Part shown: positions 47,897 to 63,357 of the stretch, one piece after another
How positions within the stretch are numbered: the first letter of the stretch is position 1
How the letters are laid out: each line of letters opens with the position of its first letter
Source: Leptospira gomenensis
GTDB taxonomy: Bacteria > Spirochaetota > Leptospiria > Leptospirales > Leptospiraceae
DNA length: 64,000 bases
Assembly (NCBI RefSeq): GCF_004770155.1
Contig: NZ_RQFA01000048.1
Coordinates: 62,001-126,000 of the forward strand
Reading direction: 5' to 3'
Program-made: the position numbers and the translations under genes
Notes under the pieces: model-generated
Seen by the model: only the letters and a program-made list of their open reading frames with translations
Database searches by the model: none
What the model was told of the DNA's origin: nothing

Positions 47897-48880
47897 ATGG
47901 CCTCGAAAGAAACCCAACCGGAAGTAATAAAATTATATTCTTCAATAGGAAAAATCATCACCTCGTCTTTGGAGCAACAGGAAGTTTTAAATGCGGTTAT
48001 GGAAGAAGTAAGATTATTCTTCAGTCCGGAAAATTGGAGCCTAATGAGATTTGATGAGAACACAGGTGAATTATTTTTTCTCATCGCGGAGGGTCTGGAA
48101 CTCGATAGAATTCAAAACATTCGTCTTAAATTGGGAGAGGGAATTGCAGGTTCCGTTGTAGAAACTAAAACTCCTATCTTCGTCGAAAACGCAAGAAACG
48201 ATCCTCGTTTTTCACGCAAAGTGGACGAAAGAACCGGATTCGAAACCGAAACCGTGATTGCAGTTCCTATGATTTTTAGAGGCCAAGTTCACGGAGTAAT
48301 CGAACTCGTAAATCGTTTTGATGGAAGTTCGTTTAGTCCCGAAGATCTTGTGATTCTACAAACGATCGCTGATTTTACCGCTATATCACTCGCGCATTCC
48401 AACCAATACGAAGAAACAAAAACTCTGGCGTTTCGAGACGCTTTGACAGGCTTATTCAATCGAAATAAATTGAACCATCTTAAGGAAGAGTGGTCCGGAA
48501 GAAGAACAGAGGACCACATGGCTCTCGTCGCGCTTTTAGACTTGAACGATTTTAAGAATATCAACGACAACTACGGACATAAAACAGGAGATCAGGTTTT
48601 ATGTCATTTTGCGAATATTCTAAGTTACGTAATACGGGGAACGGATCAAATCTTTAGGATCGGCGGTGATGAGTTTTTAGTCTTAGTACAACACGAAAAC
48701 AAAGAGAAAATCGCTCAGACGCAAAGTAGATTTCACGAAGCCATGGAAATTTTAAGCGGGAAATGTAAGGAAAACGATCCTCCCTTCCGTTTTACTTGGG
48801 GAATGGCAACTGGCTCTCTTCAAAAACTGGAAGAGTTGATTCATGAAGCGGACCTCTCTATGTACGCTTCAAAAGAGTAG
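47897..48880 (+). CDS. GAF-GGDEF diguanylate cyclase
   Basis: This 327-residue protein has an N-terminal GAF sensor domain (residues about 15-165: [58 protein letters not shown]). A GGDEF domain follows ([48 protein letters not shown]). The active-site motif is intact, so it should make cyclic di-GMP from two GTP. The inhibitory I-site RxxD is present as RGTD just before it, so product inhibition is likely. It is cytosolic. The GAF ligand is unknown. The PilZ protein at 25.5 kb is a possible downstream receptor. Confidence 0.93.
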   Translation: MASKETQPEVIKLYSSIGKIITSSLEQQEVLNAVMEEVRLFFSPENWSLMRFDENTGELFFLIAEGLELDRIQNIRLKLGEGIAGSVVETKTPIFVENARNDPRFSRKVDERTGFETETVIAVPMIFRGQVHGVIELVNRFDGSSFSPEDLVILQTIADFTAISLAHSNQYEETKTLAFRDALTGLFNRNKLNHLKEEWSGRRTEDHMALVALLDLNDFKNINDNYGHKTGDQVLCHFANILSYVIRGTDQIFRIGGDEFLVLVQHENKEKIAQTQSRFHEAMEILSGKCKENDPPFRFTWGMATGSLQKLEELIHEADLSMYASKE

Positions 48881-48899
48881 ATAAAACCGTGGAAGTCAT

Positions 48900-48914
48900 G
48901 GTCGGAACTCCGGA
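48900..48914 (+). repeat. Dispersed 15-bp motif, copy 2
   Basis: Exact copy of GGTCGGAACTCCGGA, 20 nt after the stop of the GGDEF gene and just before the converging murB stop. Confidence 0.85.
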
Positions 48915-48920
48915 AAACAA

Positions 48921-49877
48921 TCACGGAATGTCCCCAAAATACTCGACTTCCCGATTAAGGAGAATGCCTGATTTTTTATAAACTTCTTCCAAAACGAGCT
49001 GAACCAAATAATCCACATCGGCCGCCGTTGCAGTTCCTACATTCACGATAAAATTGCAGTGTTCTGGTGAAATTTGGGCACCTCCTTTCCTTTTTCCGCG
49101 TAAACCGGCCTGATCGATCAATTCCCAGGCTTTCCATTCTTTTCCATTTTCGTCGAAAATTTTTGGGTTCTTAAAAACCGAACCCGCACTTTTTTTATTT
49201 TCCGGTTGGGAAGAATTCCTTTTGTTTCTTTTGTCGTTCAAAGAATATTCGATTTCCTCTAAATTTCCTTCCTTCAGCTGAATTTCGATCCCGAGAATGA
49301 TCGAATTTTTATACTCTAAAAACTCGGTAAAACGGTATCCGTGTTTGATTTCGCCCGGTCTGCGAATTAAAATTTCGTCGTCTCTCAAAAATTGAACCGT
49401 ATGGATCAGATCAAACAACTCTCCACCATAACAGCCCGCATTTTGAATCACAGCGCCTCCCGTCCATCCGGGAATCGTACTTAAAAATTCCGCGCCGGTA
49501 AAACCCTTTTGAGATATTTGGCGAAACGTCGGCGTGGTATTCGTTGCAGCCCCGATTTTAAACCTACCGTGGTCCAAAAATTCGTAATTTTTGAATTCTC
49601 CGGACAAACGCAAGGTAACGAAATTATCCGGATGATCGGAAATCAAAAGATTAGAACCCCCTCCTAAAATCTTCCACGGAGTTTCCGTTTTACGAAAAAT
49701 CGAAAGCGCTTCCAAAACCTGTTCGGGAGTTTCCGGTTCTATTACCAAAGGGCAAACCCCCCCGATTTTAAACGATGATAGAACCGAAAGCCGGACTTCC
49801 GACCTAAATGGAATTTTAGAAGACTCCAAATCTTGTACAAGATTTCGAATCCTTAATTCGGAAAGCGGAGGGGACAT
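48921..49877 (-). CDS. murB: UDP-N-acetylenolpyruvoylglucosamine reductase
   Basis: MurB is the FAD enzyme that reduces UDP-GlcNAc-enolpyruvate to UDP-MurNAc for peptidoglycan. The 318-residue product has an N-terminal FAD-binding region ([40 protein letters not shown]). The middle contains [20 protein letters not shown] with [11 protein letters not shown]. The C-terminal substrate domain has the catalytic serine in SAGSVFKNP and the segment [20 protein letters not shown]. The length is normal. It uses UDP-GlcNAc, which the glm cluster in this window would supply. Confidence 0.95.
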   Translation of the reverse strand: MSPPLSELRIRNLVQDLESSKIPFRSEVRLSVLSSFKIGGVCPLVIEPETPEQVLEALSIFRKTETPWKILGGGSNLLISDHPDNFVTLRLSGEFKNYEFLDHGRFKIGAATNTTPTFRQISQKGFTGAEFLSTIPGWTGGAVIQNAGCYGGELFDLIHTVQFLRDDEILIRRPGEIKHGYRFTEFLEYKNSIILGIEIQLKEGNLEEIEYSLNDKRNKRNSSQPENKKSAGSVFKNPKIFDENGKEWKAWELIDQAGLRGKRKGGAQISPEHCNFIVNVGTATAADVDYLVQLVLEEVYKKSGILLNREVEYFGDIP

Positions 49878-49975
49878 ATTCTACTTACTAAAGACCTTTT
49901 CCCGGTATCTTCTGCAAGAAAAAGAACTCAAGGAATTTCCAAGTTTCTATCGATCTTAATAGAAAGAGGTAAGCC

Positions 49976-50101
49976 ATGTTCTTCCTATTGCTCGAGTCCA
50001 TTTACTTAGATTTTGCTTCGGGACGCACCGATTGGGAAACATATTGCGAATCAGTCATCCTCCTGGCTCAAGACCAGGAAAAATTAGCCGGTCTAGTTTA
50101 A
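49976..50101 (+). CDS. Possible 41-residue small protein
   Basis: An ATG with a good ribosome binding site (AGAGGTAA, 4 nt spacing) opens a 41-codon frame, MFFLLLESIYLDFASGRTDW and onward to a TAA. Right after the stop comes a hairpin with a 9-bp stem. The start, ribosome binding site, stop and hairpin together look like a small gene. The product would be acidic with a hydrophobic N-terminus. I know no family. It occupies the divergent gap beyond the murB start. Confidence 0.5.
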   Translation: MFFLLLESIYLDFASGRTDWETYCESVILLAQDQEKLAGLV

Positions 50102-50107
50102 AATTCG

Positions 50108-50128
50108 ATTCTTGGCTCTGCCAAGAAT
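50108..50128 (+). terminator. Hairpin after the small ORF
   Basis: The perfect 9-bp stem ATTCTTGGC/GCCAAGAAT with a TCT loop starts 7 nt after the small ORF's stop and is followed by GGAATTTTAT. On the minus strand it may serve as terminator for coaB. Confidence 0.6.
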
Positions 50129-50134
50129 GGAATT

Positions 50135-50818
50135 TTATCCGGAGTTCCGACCACCACCTGACTTTTTCAGAAAATCTACGATTTTCGAGGCGATTTCTTG
50201 TTTCGAAAGAGGACCAAACTCTGAGACTTTCCCCGACGAAGAATACAAAACGACGCTCGTGTCCGCTTCGCCGAACCCTTTCTCGTTTTTGCCGACATAG
50301 TTTCCAACGATAAAGTCGAGGTTTTTACTTTTCAGTTTCCCGAGAGCGAATTCCTCCAGAGAATTCGTCTCCGCCGCAAACCCGACCAAACAACAACCTT
50401 GAATTTTTTCTCCGGCAATTTTCGAACTCACGGTCTTAAGAATGTCAGGGTTTTTCACGAACTCCAAAACCAAGGTCTCGCTCCCTTCCTCTTTTTTGAT
50501 TTTGGAATCCTCGCTCCGAAATGGTCGGAAGTCCGCAGGAGCCGCCGCCATAATCAACAGAGTATCCTCTCCGATTTCGGACAAAACGGCGGCACACATC
50601 TCCGAGGTAGTTTCGACGGAAATCCGTCTCGAAGTATTCGGATTTTTATATTCATCCTGAACCAAACCTCGAATATAAACCGTCTCCGGAATCCAACGCG
50701 CAACCTCTTCCGCGATATGAAAACCCATCTTCCCCGAAGAAGCGTTGGATATATAACGAACCGGATCGATCCATTCCCGAGTTGGTCCCGAGGTAATAAT
50801 CGCTTTCGAAAATCCCAC
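50135..50818 (-). CDS. coaB: Phosphopantothenate-cysteine ligase (stand-alone CoaB)
   Basis: This 227-residue protein corresponds to the C-terminal half of the usual CoaBC fusion and joins cysteine to 4'-phosphopantothenate using a nucleotide triphosphate. It shows [48 protein letters not shown], the KNPDIL motif, [20 protein letters not shown] and FIVGN. The start is GTG. Its last residues GGGRNSG and stop are encoded by a copy of the dispersed 15-bp motif, so that element has shaped the C-terminus. It lies 13 nt after coaC. Confidence 0.92.
   Translation of the reverse strand: MGFSKAIITSGPTREWIDPVRYISNASSGKMGFHIAEEVARWIPETVYIRGLVQDEYKNPNTSRRISVETTSEMCAAVLSEIGEDTLLIMAAAPADFRPFRSEDSKIKKEEGSETLVLEFVKNPDILKTVSSKIAGEKIQGCCLVGFAAETNSLEEFALGKLKSKNLDFIVGNYVGKNEKGFGEADTSVVLYSSSGKVSEFGPLSKQEIASKIVDFLKKSGGGRNSG
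50138..50152 (-). repeat. Dispersed 15-bp motif, copy 3 (inside coaB 3' end)
   Basis: Exact reverse-strand copy of GGTCGGAACTCCGGA. It supplies the final codons of coaB (GGT-CGG-AAC-TCC-GGA) just before the TAA. Confidence 0.85.
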
Positions 50819-50831
50819 TTTTTTTACTCGG

Positions 50832-51374
50832 TTATAAATTTTTACGAAATGCGTTAACGATCAAAGTTTGAATCGAGGAGACATCGGCCAACTTACCGTA
50901 TCCTTCATCCCCGCAGATCACAACTCCCGCGGAAGGATCTGCCAGAATCACTCCGTCTTCCGCAAGTCGTTTTAAATTTCTTTGAACGGAAGGATGTGCG
51001 TACATAAACGGATTCATCGCAGGCGCTACGATCACCGGACAATTCGCGGCGAGATACGTCGAGGTTACAAGGTCGTCCGCAATTCCGTTCGCCATTTTAC
51101 CGATGATGTTCGCAGTGGCCGGAACTACGGCCATCACAGCGGCTGAATTTTTCGCGTCGATATGAGCCATCCCTTCCTCATATTCGTCCACTCTCACTTT
51201 TTTTCCGGTTAACGCCTCAAAGGTGATCGGACCGATAAACTCGGTCGCGTTGCGAGTCATAATCACTCTTACGGGATATCCTTCTTTGGTTAAAGCACGG
51301 ACCAACTCGCAGGCTTTATACGCAGCGATACTACCCGAAACCGCAATCAAAATCTGTTTGTCTGAATTGGACAT
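50832..51374 (-). CDS. coaC: Phosphopantothenoylcysteine decarboxylase (stand-alone CoaC)
   Basis: This 180-residue flavoprotein decarboxylates phosphopantothenoylcysteine to phosphopantetheine in coenzyme A synthesis. Motifs are [40 protein letters not shown], the active-site His in [10 protein letters not shown], and [18 protein letters not shown]. The conserved [20 protein letters not shown] and the Cys-containing [14 protein letters not shown] loop are also present. Its gene is separate from coaB, while in most bacteria they are fused. The spacing of 13 nt indicates an operon. Confidence 0.94.
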   Translation of the reverse strand: MSNSDKQILIAVSGSIAAYKACELVRALTKEGYPVRVIMTRNATEFIGPITFEALTGKKVRVDEYEEGMAHIDAKNSAAVMAVVPATANIIGKMANGIADDLVTSTYLAANCPVIVAPAMNPFMYAHPSVQRNLKRLAEDGVILADPSAGVVICGDEGYGKLADVSSIQTLIVNAFRKNL

Positions 51375-51389
51375 AAAAACCGTCCGTAA

Positions 51390-52721
51390 TCATTTAGACT
51401 GAGCCTTATTGCTCAGACTTCCTCTCGTAAACCGTACGGAAAGAATTTTATTACCGTCCATTTTTTCCACGGTTAAGGTTCCGGATTGAAGAACGATGGT
51501 GGAACCTTCTTGAGGCATATCCTCCAAACGACCGAGGATAAAACCGGCGATCGTACGGATGTCCTGAATTTCTTCGTCTTCCACTCCCGTAAGAATTTCC
51601 TTTAGGTCGTCGAGTTCCGCTTCCCCGTCTATCGTAAAACTGTCCGAATGTTGCGCCGGATAAGGATCGGTTTCGTGATCGTCGGTTTCGTCCCGAATCT
51701 GACCGAAAATTTCCTCGATGATGTCTTCCAAAGTCAATAAACCCGAAACGCCTCCGTATTCGTCGATTACGATGGCCATATGTTGTTTATTTTCCCGCAG
51801 CTTTTGCATCACCTTTTCGATCGAAAGACCTTCCGGAACGAAGATCGGAGGCTGCATAATAGCGGTGACTTTTTCCTTTCTACCCTTTTTGGAATTGGAC
51901 AACCAAGTCAGATACGTTTGAACGTGAATGATTCCGATGATTTTATCCGTGTTTCCTTCGTAGATCGGATATCTCGAAAAATGATGTTCCGCAATGATCG
52001 ATATCAAAGCGTCCATCGTCGTATCGTGCGGAATTCCGATTATACTCAATCGATGAGTCATCACGTCCTTGGCCTGATGTTCTGAAAATTGAAACGTGTT
52101 CTGAATGATCTGGAATTCTTCTTGATCGATCTTTCCTTGTTTGTTCTGTTCTTCGATGATGATCATCAACTCTTCCGGAGAATGCATCATTCTGCTTTTG
52201 TTCTCCTGAATGCCCATGAGCTTGAGAAGAAAGGAAGTGAGTTCGTTCAGAAAGAAGGTGATCGGATAAAATATATAATAAAAGAAGAATAAAGGAATGC
52301 TGATAAAAAGCGCGATCTTCTCCGTATTCTGGATCGCGACCGTTTTCGGCAGCAATTCGCCCAAAAGAATATGCAAAAAGGTGATGATTGTAAACGAAAA
52401 GGTGATCGCCAAACCGTGGATCGTCGCCTCGTTCGTGGAATAACCGAACCATTCCAAAAGAAACGTAAGCCATCTGGATACGTAACCTTCACCGACCCAA
52501 CCTAACAAAAGACTGGCGATCGTGATCCCTACCTGACATACGGACAACATATCGTTCAACTTTTGGGCCGCGCGTTTCGTAACGAGTGCGAGAGGTTTGT
52601 TCTCTTTGATCAATTCCTCCAAGCGGGAAGGACGAATCGAAACCAAAGCGAACTCCGCGGAAACGAAAAATCCGTTCGCAAATATGAGCAAAATAATGAT
52701 GAAAAATCCGATGAATTCCAT
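51390..52721 (-). CDS. CNNM/CorC-type (hemolysin-family) membrane protein with CBS domains
   Basis: This 443-residue protein has an N-terminal DUF21/CNNM domain with about four membrane helices ([56 protein letters not shown]). A CBS pair follows ([60 protein letters not shown]), and then a CorC_HlyC domain ([20 protein letters not shown]). Such proteins are linked to Mg2+/Co2+ efflux or resistance, and some are called hemolysins without firm proof. It sits 15 nt before coaC on the same strand and may be co-transcribed. Confidence 0.92.
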   Translation of the reverse strand: MEFIGFFIIILLIFANGFFVSAEFALVSIRPSRLEELIKENKPLALVTKRAAQKLNDMLSVCQVGITIASLLLGWVGEGYVSRWLTFLLEWFGYSTNEATIHGLAITFSFTIITFLHILLGELLPKTVAIQNTEKIALFISIPLFFFYYIFYPITFFLNELTSFLLKLMGIQENKSRMMHSPEELMIIIEEQNKQGKIDQEEFQIIQNTFQFSEHQAKDVMTHRLSIIGIPHDTTMDALISIIAEHHFSRYPIYEGNTDKIIGIIHVQTYLTWLSNSKKGRKEKVTAIMQPPIFVPEGLSIEKVMQKLRENKQHMAIVIDEYGGVSGLLTLEDIIEEIFGQIRDETDDHETDPYPAQHSDSFTIDGEAELDDLKEILTGVEDEEIQDIRTIAGFILGRLEDMPQEGSTIVLQSGTLTVEKMDGNKILSVRFTRGSLSNKAQSK

Positions 52722-55576
<2,855 letters not shown>

Positions 55577-55582
55577 AGTGGA

Positions 55583-56590
<1,008 letters not shown>

Positions 56591-56645
56591 GCAAGCTCCT
56601 CTCCGATATCTTTCTTCGAAAAAAAAACGAATCGTCCTTCGACGG

Positions 56646-56707
<62 letters not shown>

Positions 56708-56714
56708 ATCTCCC

Positions 56715-57404
56715 ATGCTCAATTTGAGGAAACTCATCGGTTTTAATCCTCTGGAAATTTTTACCGGATTCTCTTCGGATAAGGAAAATCAAAAGAGCAA
56801 TTATAAGATCACTCTCAAACTCCATTCTCTTAACAAAATCCTGAAAAAGAAAATTCTGGAAACGCAGGACCAGCTCGAATCCCTGGAATTCGATTCCGGA
56901 AACGGGGTTCTAATCCTCACCGGCCATTTTTCGATCAAGGGTCTTTTCTGGTCACGGCTTTTAAAAACGGATTCCGTGGATTACAAAGTGACGTTAACTC
57001 CCGTTCGAGTTATACAAAATCAGGTGCGTTTGCAGATTCAATCCTTCCGGTTGTTCAGCCATACTCCGCGTAAGTTGGATCCGATCCGGATCTTTTCCAA
57101 AATATTCCAATTCCATAGAAGATTGATTTTGGAAACGATCGTCGAAGAAATTCCGGAGATTCTCCGTTTGACCGGAATCCGAAATCTTATCGTCGTAAAC
57201 ATGAATTATTTTCTTTCCGAAATTCCAGATCTCGCCGGAGCGATCACCATCCAAAAGGTGATTCCAGAAAAAGGAAACGTATTTCTTTTCGTCAGATCCG
57301 GAACGATTCTCAAACCCTTACTCGATTTTTTCGGACCGGAATATATCCGGATCGAACCGATTTCCGAAAATGAGGATTCCCTTCTGCTTCTCTGGAGAGA
57401 CTAA
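56715..57404 (+). CDS. Hypothetical protein
   Basis: This 229-residue protein is not recognised. It has no signal peptide and reads as mixed alpha/beta (YKITLKLHSLNKILKKKILE, LEFDSGNGVLILTGHFSIKG, YKVTLTPVRVIQNQVRLQIQ, RNLIVVNMNYFLSEIPDLAG). The strand pattern could fit a lipid- or membrane-associated beta fold, but I have no firm match. It lies divergently from gpsA and about 110 nt before the phosphoesterase operon. A ribosome binding site is not obvious. Confidence 0.65.
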   Translation: MLNLRKLIGFNPLEIFTGFSSDKENQKSNYKITLKLHSLNKILKKKILETQDQLESLEFDSGNGVLILTGHFSIKGLFWSRLLKTDSVDYKVTLTPVRVIQNQVRLQIQSFRLFSHTPRKLDPIRIFSKIFQFHRRLILETIVEEIPEILRLTGIRNLIVVNMNYFLSEIPDLAGAITIQKVIPEKGNVFLFVRSGTILKPLLDFFGPEYIRIEPISENEDSLLLLWRD

Positions 57405-57517
57405 TCTTTAGAAAGGTTGGACATTTCGCAACCGTTTCGTAAACTGAGTGTACCGCCTTTTTCCGTTAGAAGAAAGACTGTAGCGTAAAGGAGACGGTGG
57501 TTCTTCGGAAGAATGAA

Positions 57518-59194
<1,677 letters not shown>

Positions 59195-59198
<4 letters not shown>

Positions 59199-59617
59199 CC
59201 GGATTTTTTACCGTTATGCTCTGTTTGGGAGTGGCCGCCGTCTTTTTTCATCTTCTTTCTTCCGTGGACAACAAGCGACTCGATAAAGCCGCTAAAAAAA
59301 GGGAAGCCGAAAATCCGAATTCGAGGGAATACGGGGACCCCAAAAAAGTTTACGGAAAAAATTGGGATCCCGATCTGCCTAAACCGAGAATCTGTCCCAT
59401 CTGCGGAAAATACTTGCAAAAAACCGAATATTTGTATGCCGTTATTTCGGAACCGCCCGCATTAGGAATCAAACGACACGCGAAAATTTTCGGATGTAGA
59501 TATTGTTATCTCGGATTGGAGACCGAATCTCCCGGCGAATCGAAGAACGCGGATCTTCGGTCCGTAAACTACGAACAAACTCCCACCCAAATCAAGGATG
59601 AAGAACTCGGTCTCTAA
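59195..59617 (+). CDS. Small membrane-anchored zinc-ribbon protein
   Basis: This 140-residue protein has one N-terminal membrane helix (FFTVMLCLGVAAVFFHLLSS), a charged region and then a zinc-ribbon: ICPICGKYLQKTEY followed about 30 residues later by FGCRYCYLGLE. The C-terminal 30 residues are polar and probably unstructured. The family is unknown to me. Its start overlaps the nucleotidyltransferase gene by 4 nt, and its end overlaps the recG start by 20 nt. That tight packing supports a real gene in the same operon. Confidence 0.78.
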
Positions 59618-61775
59618 AACGGAACAAACGAGCGCGCAAATCGGACTTCTATCTCCGGTAACGGTAATCAAAGGAGTCGGCCCCGCCAAAGCCGCGGCGC
59701 TTTCTTCGATAGGAATCATTACGCTCCAGGATTTACTCAATTTCTTTCCGAGAAGATATTTGGATCGAAACCTAACGGAAAACGTACTTTTAAAAACGGG
59801 AGAAACCGTAACACTCGTATTGGAGGTCGTAGACGCCTACCTCGCGCACGGAAAAAAGTCCAGATTGGTCGTCGGCGCAAAAACCAGAAATAACGAACGT
59901 GTTTCCGTCGTTTTCTTTCGCGGTGTGAATTTTTTTCAGAGGTTATTCCAACCCGGAACAACGTTAGTCGCAACGGGAAAACTGGAATACTTTCGGGGAT
60001 TTCAACTCATACATCCTGATTATGAAATTCTCACGAATGCGGTCAAACCGACGAACTCGACCAACCTTTCCGATTCCAAAAAAAAGGGAACGGACGAACC
60101 GGAAGAAGAACTGGCCGAACTTCCGGAAATGATACACGCGGGCCGCATTATACCCTTATATCCTTCGGGTGAATCCTTAAAATCGGAAGGTTTGGATTCC
60201 AGGGGATTCCGGAAAATCCTCTACCTCGCTTTGGAAAAACTGCGTGGAAATATTCCGGAAATACTTCCGGAAAAGATAGTCACCAAACGTAAATTAGTCG
60301 CCCGTGAGGAATCGTATCGAGAAATACATTTTCCCGAGGACGAAACATCGCTGGAAAACGCGAGATACAGACTCAAATACGAAGAGTTGTTCTACTTCAA
60401 TCTTCTGATCGAACACAAAAAAAAGGAAAGAGAAAAGATCAAACGTGTACTTTGGCCTCTGCCCGAATCGAAAACGGCGGAGAACGTCCGCGCCAATTTA
60501 CCTTTTCGACTTACGGAAGATCAGGATTCGGCTTTGAAAAAAATCACGGAGTTGACCGCAAAGGAACAACCTACTGCGGTTTTATTACAGGGAGACGTCG
60601 GATCGGGAAAGACGTTAGTCGCTCTTTTAACTGCGCTCCGTTATCTGGACAATCAGATTCAGGTTTGTATGGTAGCTCCGACCGAAATTCTCGCCAGACA
60701 ACATTATCAGACGATTCTCTCCTTTATGGGCAATATGCCTTTCTTAGGGATCGAGTTACTAGTGGGGAAAGAGCCGAAAAAAAACCGATACGAAAAATTA
60801 TATCGAATCAAAAAAGGGGACACGTTATTCGTCATTGGAACCCACAGCGTTTTCCAGGAAGACGTAGTTTTTTCCGATCTCGGCCTGGTGATCATCGACG
60901 AACAGCATAAATTCGGGGTCGATCAAAGGGAAACGCTCCGATCCAAGGGAAAAAATCCCGATATCCTAGCCATGACCGCTACGCCGATTCCTAGGACGTT
61001 GTGCCTAACGTTATACGGCGATTTGGATCTTCTTACGATCAAATCCAAACCAAAAGGAAGAATGCCGATCCAGACAAAATGGTTTCAGGAGGATCGGCGC
61101 GAAGGAGTATACAAGTCGATCCGCAAATATGTATCTTCCGGAAGACAATGTTATATCGTTTATCCTTTGGTGGAGGAATCCGAAAAGGTCGATCTAAAGT
61201 CTTGTATCGAAGCCTATGAACAACTCAAACACGAAATTTTTCCCGATTTCGAAGTCGGCCTCGTACACGGTAAAATGGAGGCGGACGAAAAAGATCGCGT
61301 GATGAAGGAATTTTCGAAAAACGGAATTCAAATCCTCGTATCGACAACGGTAATCGAAGTCGGGATCGACGTTCCCAACGCTACTGTCATGGTAATAGAA
61401 CACGCGGATCGTTTCGGAATTTCACAACTTCATCAGTTACGCGGACGCGTAGGCAGAGGGGATCAGGAAAGTTTTTGCGTTCTAATGACGGATTCGAAAG
61501 TCACCGACGACGCAAAGATTCGTTTGGAAGCGATGGTCGATCTTTCCGACGGCTTCGCGTTATCCGAAATCGATCTAAAACTCCGGGGACCGGGAGAATT
61601 ACTCGGCGTGCGACAAAGCGGCCTACCAGACTTCAGAATCGCCGACCTCCGGGAAGACTCCGGCCTGATAGAACTGACGAGAGAGGACGCGACTTCTTTC
61701 GGAAATCCGGGCGACCTGGAAAAGACGGAAATCCGCGGAAGATTCAGCGAAGGTCGTCTTCTGTTTTCGAATTAA
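59598..61775 (+). CDS. recG: ATP-dependent DNA helicase RecG
   Basis: RecG remodels stalled replication forks and branch-migrates Holliday junctions. The 725-residue product has an N-terminal wedge/OB region (GVGPAKAAALSSIGIITLQD, LLNFFPRRYLDRN). The helicase core includes Walker A (LLQGDVGSGKTLVALLTALR), the DEQH box in LVIIDEQHKFGVDQR, motif III AMTATPIPRTL and motif VI QLRGRVGRGDQESFCVL. The C-terminus includes DLKLRGPGELLGVRQSGLPD. The start lies inside the end of the zinc-ribbon gene, implying translational coupling. A hairpin follows the stop. Confidence 0.96.
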   Translation: MKNSVSKTEQTSAQIGLLSPVTVIKGVGPAKAAALSSIGIITLQDLLNFFPRRYLDRNLTENVLLKTGETVTLVLEVVDAYLAHGKKSRLVVGAKTRNNERVSVVFFRGVNFFQRLFQPGTTLVATGKLEYFRGFQLIHPDYEILTNAVKPTNSTNLSDSKKKGTDEPEEELAELPEMIHAGRIIPLYPSGESLKSEGLDSRGFRKILYLALEKLRGNIPEILPEKIVTKRKLVAREESYREIHFPEDETSLENARYRLKYEELFYFNLLIEHKKKEREKIKRVLWPLPESKTAENVRANLPFRLTEDQDSALKKITELTAKEQPTAVLLQGDVGSGKTLVALLTALRYLDNQIQVCMVAPTEILARQHYQTILSFMGNMPFLGIELLVGKEPKKNRYEKLYRIKKGDTLFVIGTHSVFQEDVVFSDLGLVIIDEQHKFGVDQRETLRSKGKNPDILAMTATPIPRTLCLTLYGDLDLLTIKSKPKGRMPIQTKWFQEDRREGVYKSIRKYVSSGRQCYIVYPLVEESEKVDLKSCIEAYEQLKHEIFPDFEVGLVHGKMEADEKDRVMKEFSKNGIQILVSTTVIEVGIDVPNATVMVIEHADRFGISQLHQLRGRVGRGDQESFCVLMTDSKVTDDAKIRLEAMVDLSDGFALSEIDLKLRGPGELLGVRQSGLPDFRIADLREDSGLIELTREDATSFGNPGDLEKTEIRGRFSEGRLLFSN

Positions 61776-61776
61776 A

Positions 61777-61816
61777 AAAGCGCGCTCTGCGGATCTTTCT
61801 CCGAAAAGCGCGCTTT
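61777..61816 (+). terminator. Hairpin after recG
   Basis: The stem AAAGCGCGCT (61777-61786) pairs with AGCGCGCTTT (61807-61816); an inner CGGA/TCCG can extend it. It is followed by CTACTTAATAATTT, a weak U-tract. Confidence 0.65.
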
Positions 61817-61899
61817 CTACTTAATAATTTAATAATAAACTAAATTACTATTAAATGAAAATTCGGTTCGGAGCTAAGATCCTCCTGCCGAACGACTTA

Positions 61900-62247
61900 C
61901 TAATAAACGTACCAGAGAACGTATTCTCTCGGTTCCAAATCGCAATTAAATCCGCCGATATTCACCGTAGCCAAATTGATGATCAAAGCGGAATTGGCGC
62001 ACTCGTCCACGTCCGTCTTTTTGTAATAACGATCCTCGTCCACTTTCGCGAGCTGCGGCGCCAAAACAGCGATTACCGCTGTGTTATCGGGACCTGCGAT
62101 CGCTCCGATCAACGCGCTCGTAAGAATTTGGTTTTTAGCCTCGGTCCCGGAAACGGTATCGGGAATCGTAAGACCGATCGTATCGAAAAGGTAACAGTTT
62201 GTGAGAAGCAGAAACGGAATCGAAAACGCGATAAACCTCTTTTTCAT
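61900..62247 (-). CDS. TIGR04452-type Leptospira lipoprotein
   Basis: This 115-residue lipoprotein starts MKKRFIAFSIPFLLLTNC, with AAGGAG 9 nt upstream that fixes the start. The mature part has TIGR04452-like features: LTIPDTVSGTEAKNQILTSA, LIGAIAG, and a Cys-containing C-terminus (DECANSALIINLAT, GGFNCDLEPREYVLW). This family is known from Leptospira; its function is unknown. A longer in-frame frame upstream is not supported. The gene converges on the recG hairpin and is divergent from the carboxypeptidase gene. Confidence 0.85.
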   Translation of the reverse strand: MKKRFIAFSIPFLLLTNCYLFDTIGLTIPDTVSGTEAKNQILTSALIGAIAGPDNTAVIAVLAPQLAKVDEDRYYKKTDVDECANSALIINLATVNIGGFNCDLEPREYVLWYVY

Positions 62248-62487
62248 CGAAAGAATCTCCTTAATAATTTTTTTACTAAAATCCAACCGTCGATTCGGAT
62301 GCAAAGCCTTTCTTAAAAAAACGTATCGATTCGAACCGATTACGATCTTATAATTTAGCACCCGAGCCGATTTCGGATTCTCGACTATCGTATCGGTCAT
62401 TCAAGTATTTTTCAAAACGAAGGAATCCGTTCCGAACGGCAAAAACCATTGCATAGAAGTTTAAATCCTGCATTCTGGCATCCAGAT

Positions 62488-63240
62488 ATGAAAGTTTTCC
62501 TAGTTCCAGTTTTACTTTCTCTCATAACCGCTTCCGTGTTCGCACAAACCGCGAACGTTGCCAGAATATCCGGAGAATCCTACGTTCTCGGCGATTTCAA
62601 ACAGGAAGAATTCCTCGTTCCTTATTCCAATCCGGGAGAATCCAGGGTTCATTATTTGAGAAAAGAAACCTTGGAGAAACTTTTGGAGCTGTTCGACGCC
62701 TATCAAAGGGAAAATCCGGAGGAAAAACAAAAGCCGTTCGTGGTTTCCGCCTTCCGCTCTTTTAAGGACCAAAAAGGGATTTGGGAGGAAAAATATACGG
62801 GAAAACGGAAAATGCGCCAGCCGGTTAAGGGAAAAACTCCGCAAGAAATTATTTCTTTAATTTTGGAGTTTTCCAGCGCTCCCGGAACGTCCAGACATCA
62901 CTGGGGAACCGACGTCGATCTCAACGCATTAGAAAATTCTTATTTTGAAAAAGGCGGGAAAGGGGAAAAATTCTATCTCTGGATGACCAAACACGCAAAA
63001 CGTTTCGGATTCTGCCAACCCTACTCCGTGAAATCCTTACGATCAAACAAAGGGTATAACGAAGAAAAATGGCACTGGTCGTACGCGCCGATCGCGAATA
63101 AATTGCAGGAAGATTGGGTTCGCCTGTTTAAGGACGGAAAAATCGGATGGAACGGTAAATTTTTGGGCGCGGAATTTTTAGGCGAACTTCCCTTGGAATT
63201 CGTAACGTACGTAAATCCGGATTGTAAATCGATCCGTTAA
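62488..63240 (+). CDS. VanY/M15-family D-alanyl-D-alanine carboxypeptidase
   Basis: This approximately 250-residue exported peptidase has a signal peptide (MKVFLVPVLLSLITASVFAQ). Zinc ligands are visible in GTSRHHWGTDVDLNA (SxHxxGxxxD) and in EKWHWSYAPIA (the catalytic Glu and third His ligand). VVSAFRSFKDQKGIWEEKY is the conserved substrate loop. It should trim the terminal D-Ala from peptidoglycan stem peptides in the periplasm. I chose the ATG at 62488 because it gives a clean signal peptide; 13 extra upstream codons are possible but unlikely. Confidence 0.88.
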   Translation: MKVFLVPVLLSLITASVFAQTANVARISGESYVLGDFKQEEFLVPYSNPGESRVHYLRKETLEKLLELFDAYQRENPEEKQKPFVVSAFRSFKDQKGIWEEKYTGKRKMRQPVKGKTPQEIISLILEFSSAPGTSRHHWGTDVDLNALENSYFEKGGKGEKFYLWMTKHAKRFGFCQPYSVKSLRSNKGYNEEKWHWSYAPIANKLQEDWVRLFKDGKIGWNGKFLGAEFLGELPLEFVTYVNPDCKSIR

Positions 63241-63357
63241 CCGACACCGCAATCGGACTCTTCTCCAAAACGAAGCGGAAACACCTATGTTTTCGCGGTC
63301 GCGTTCTTTGCGATAGTAATCCGAAATTCCGGAATGTCGCCTAACAAGAAAACTACG

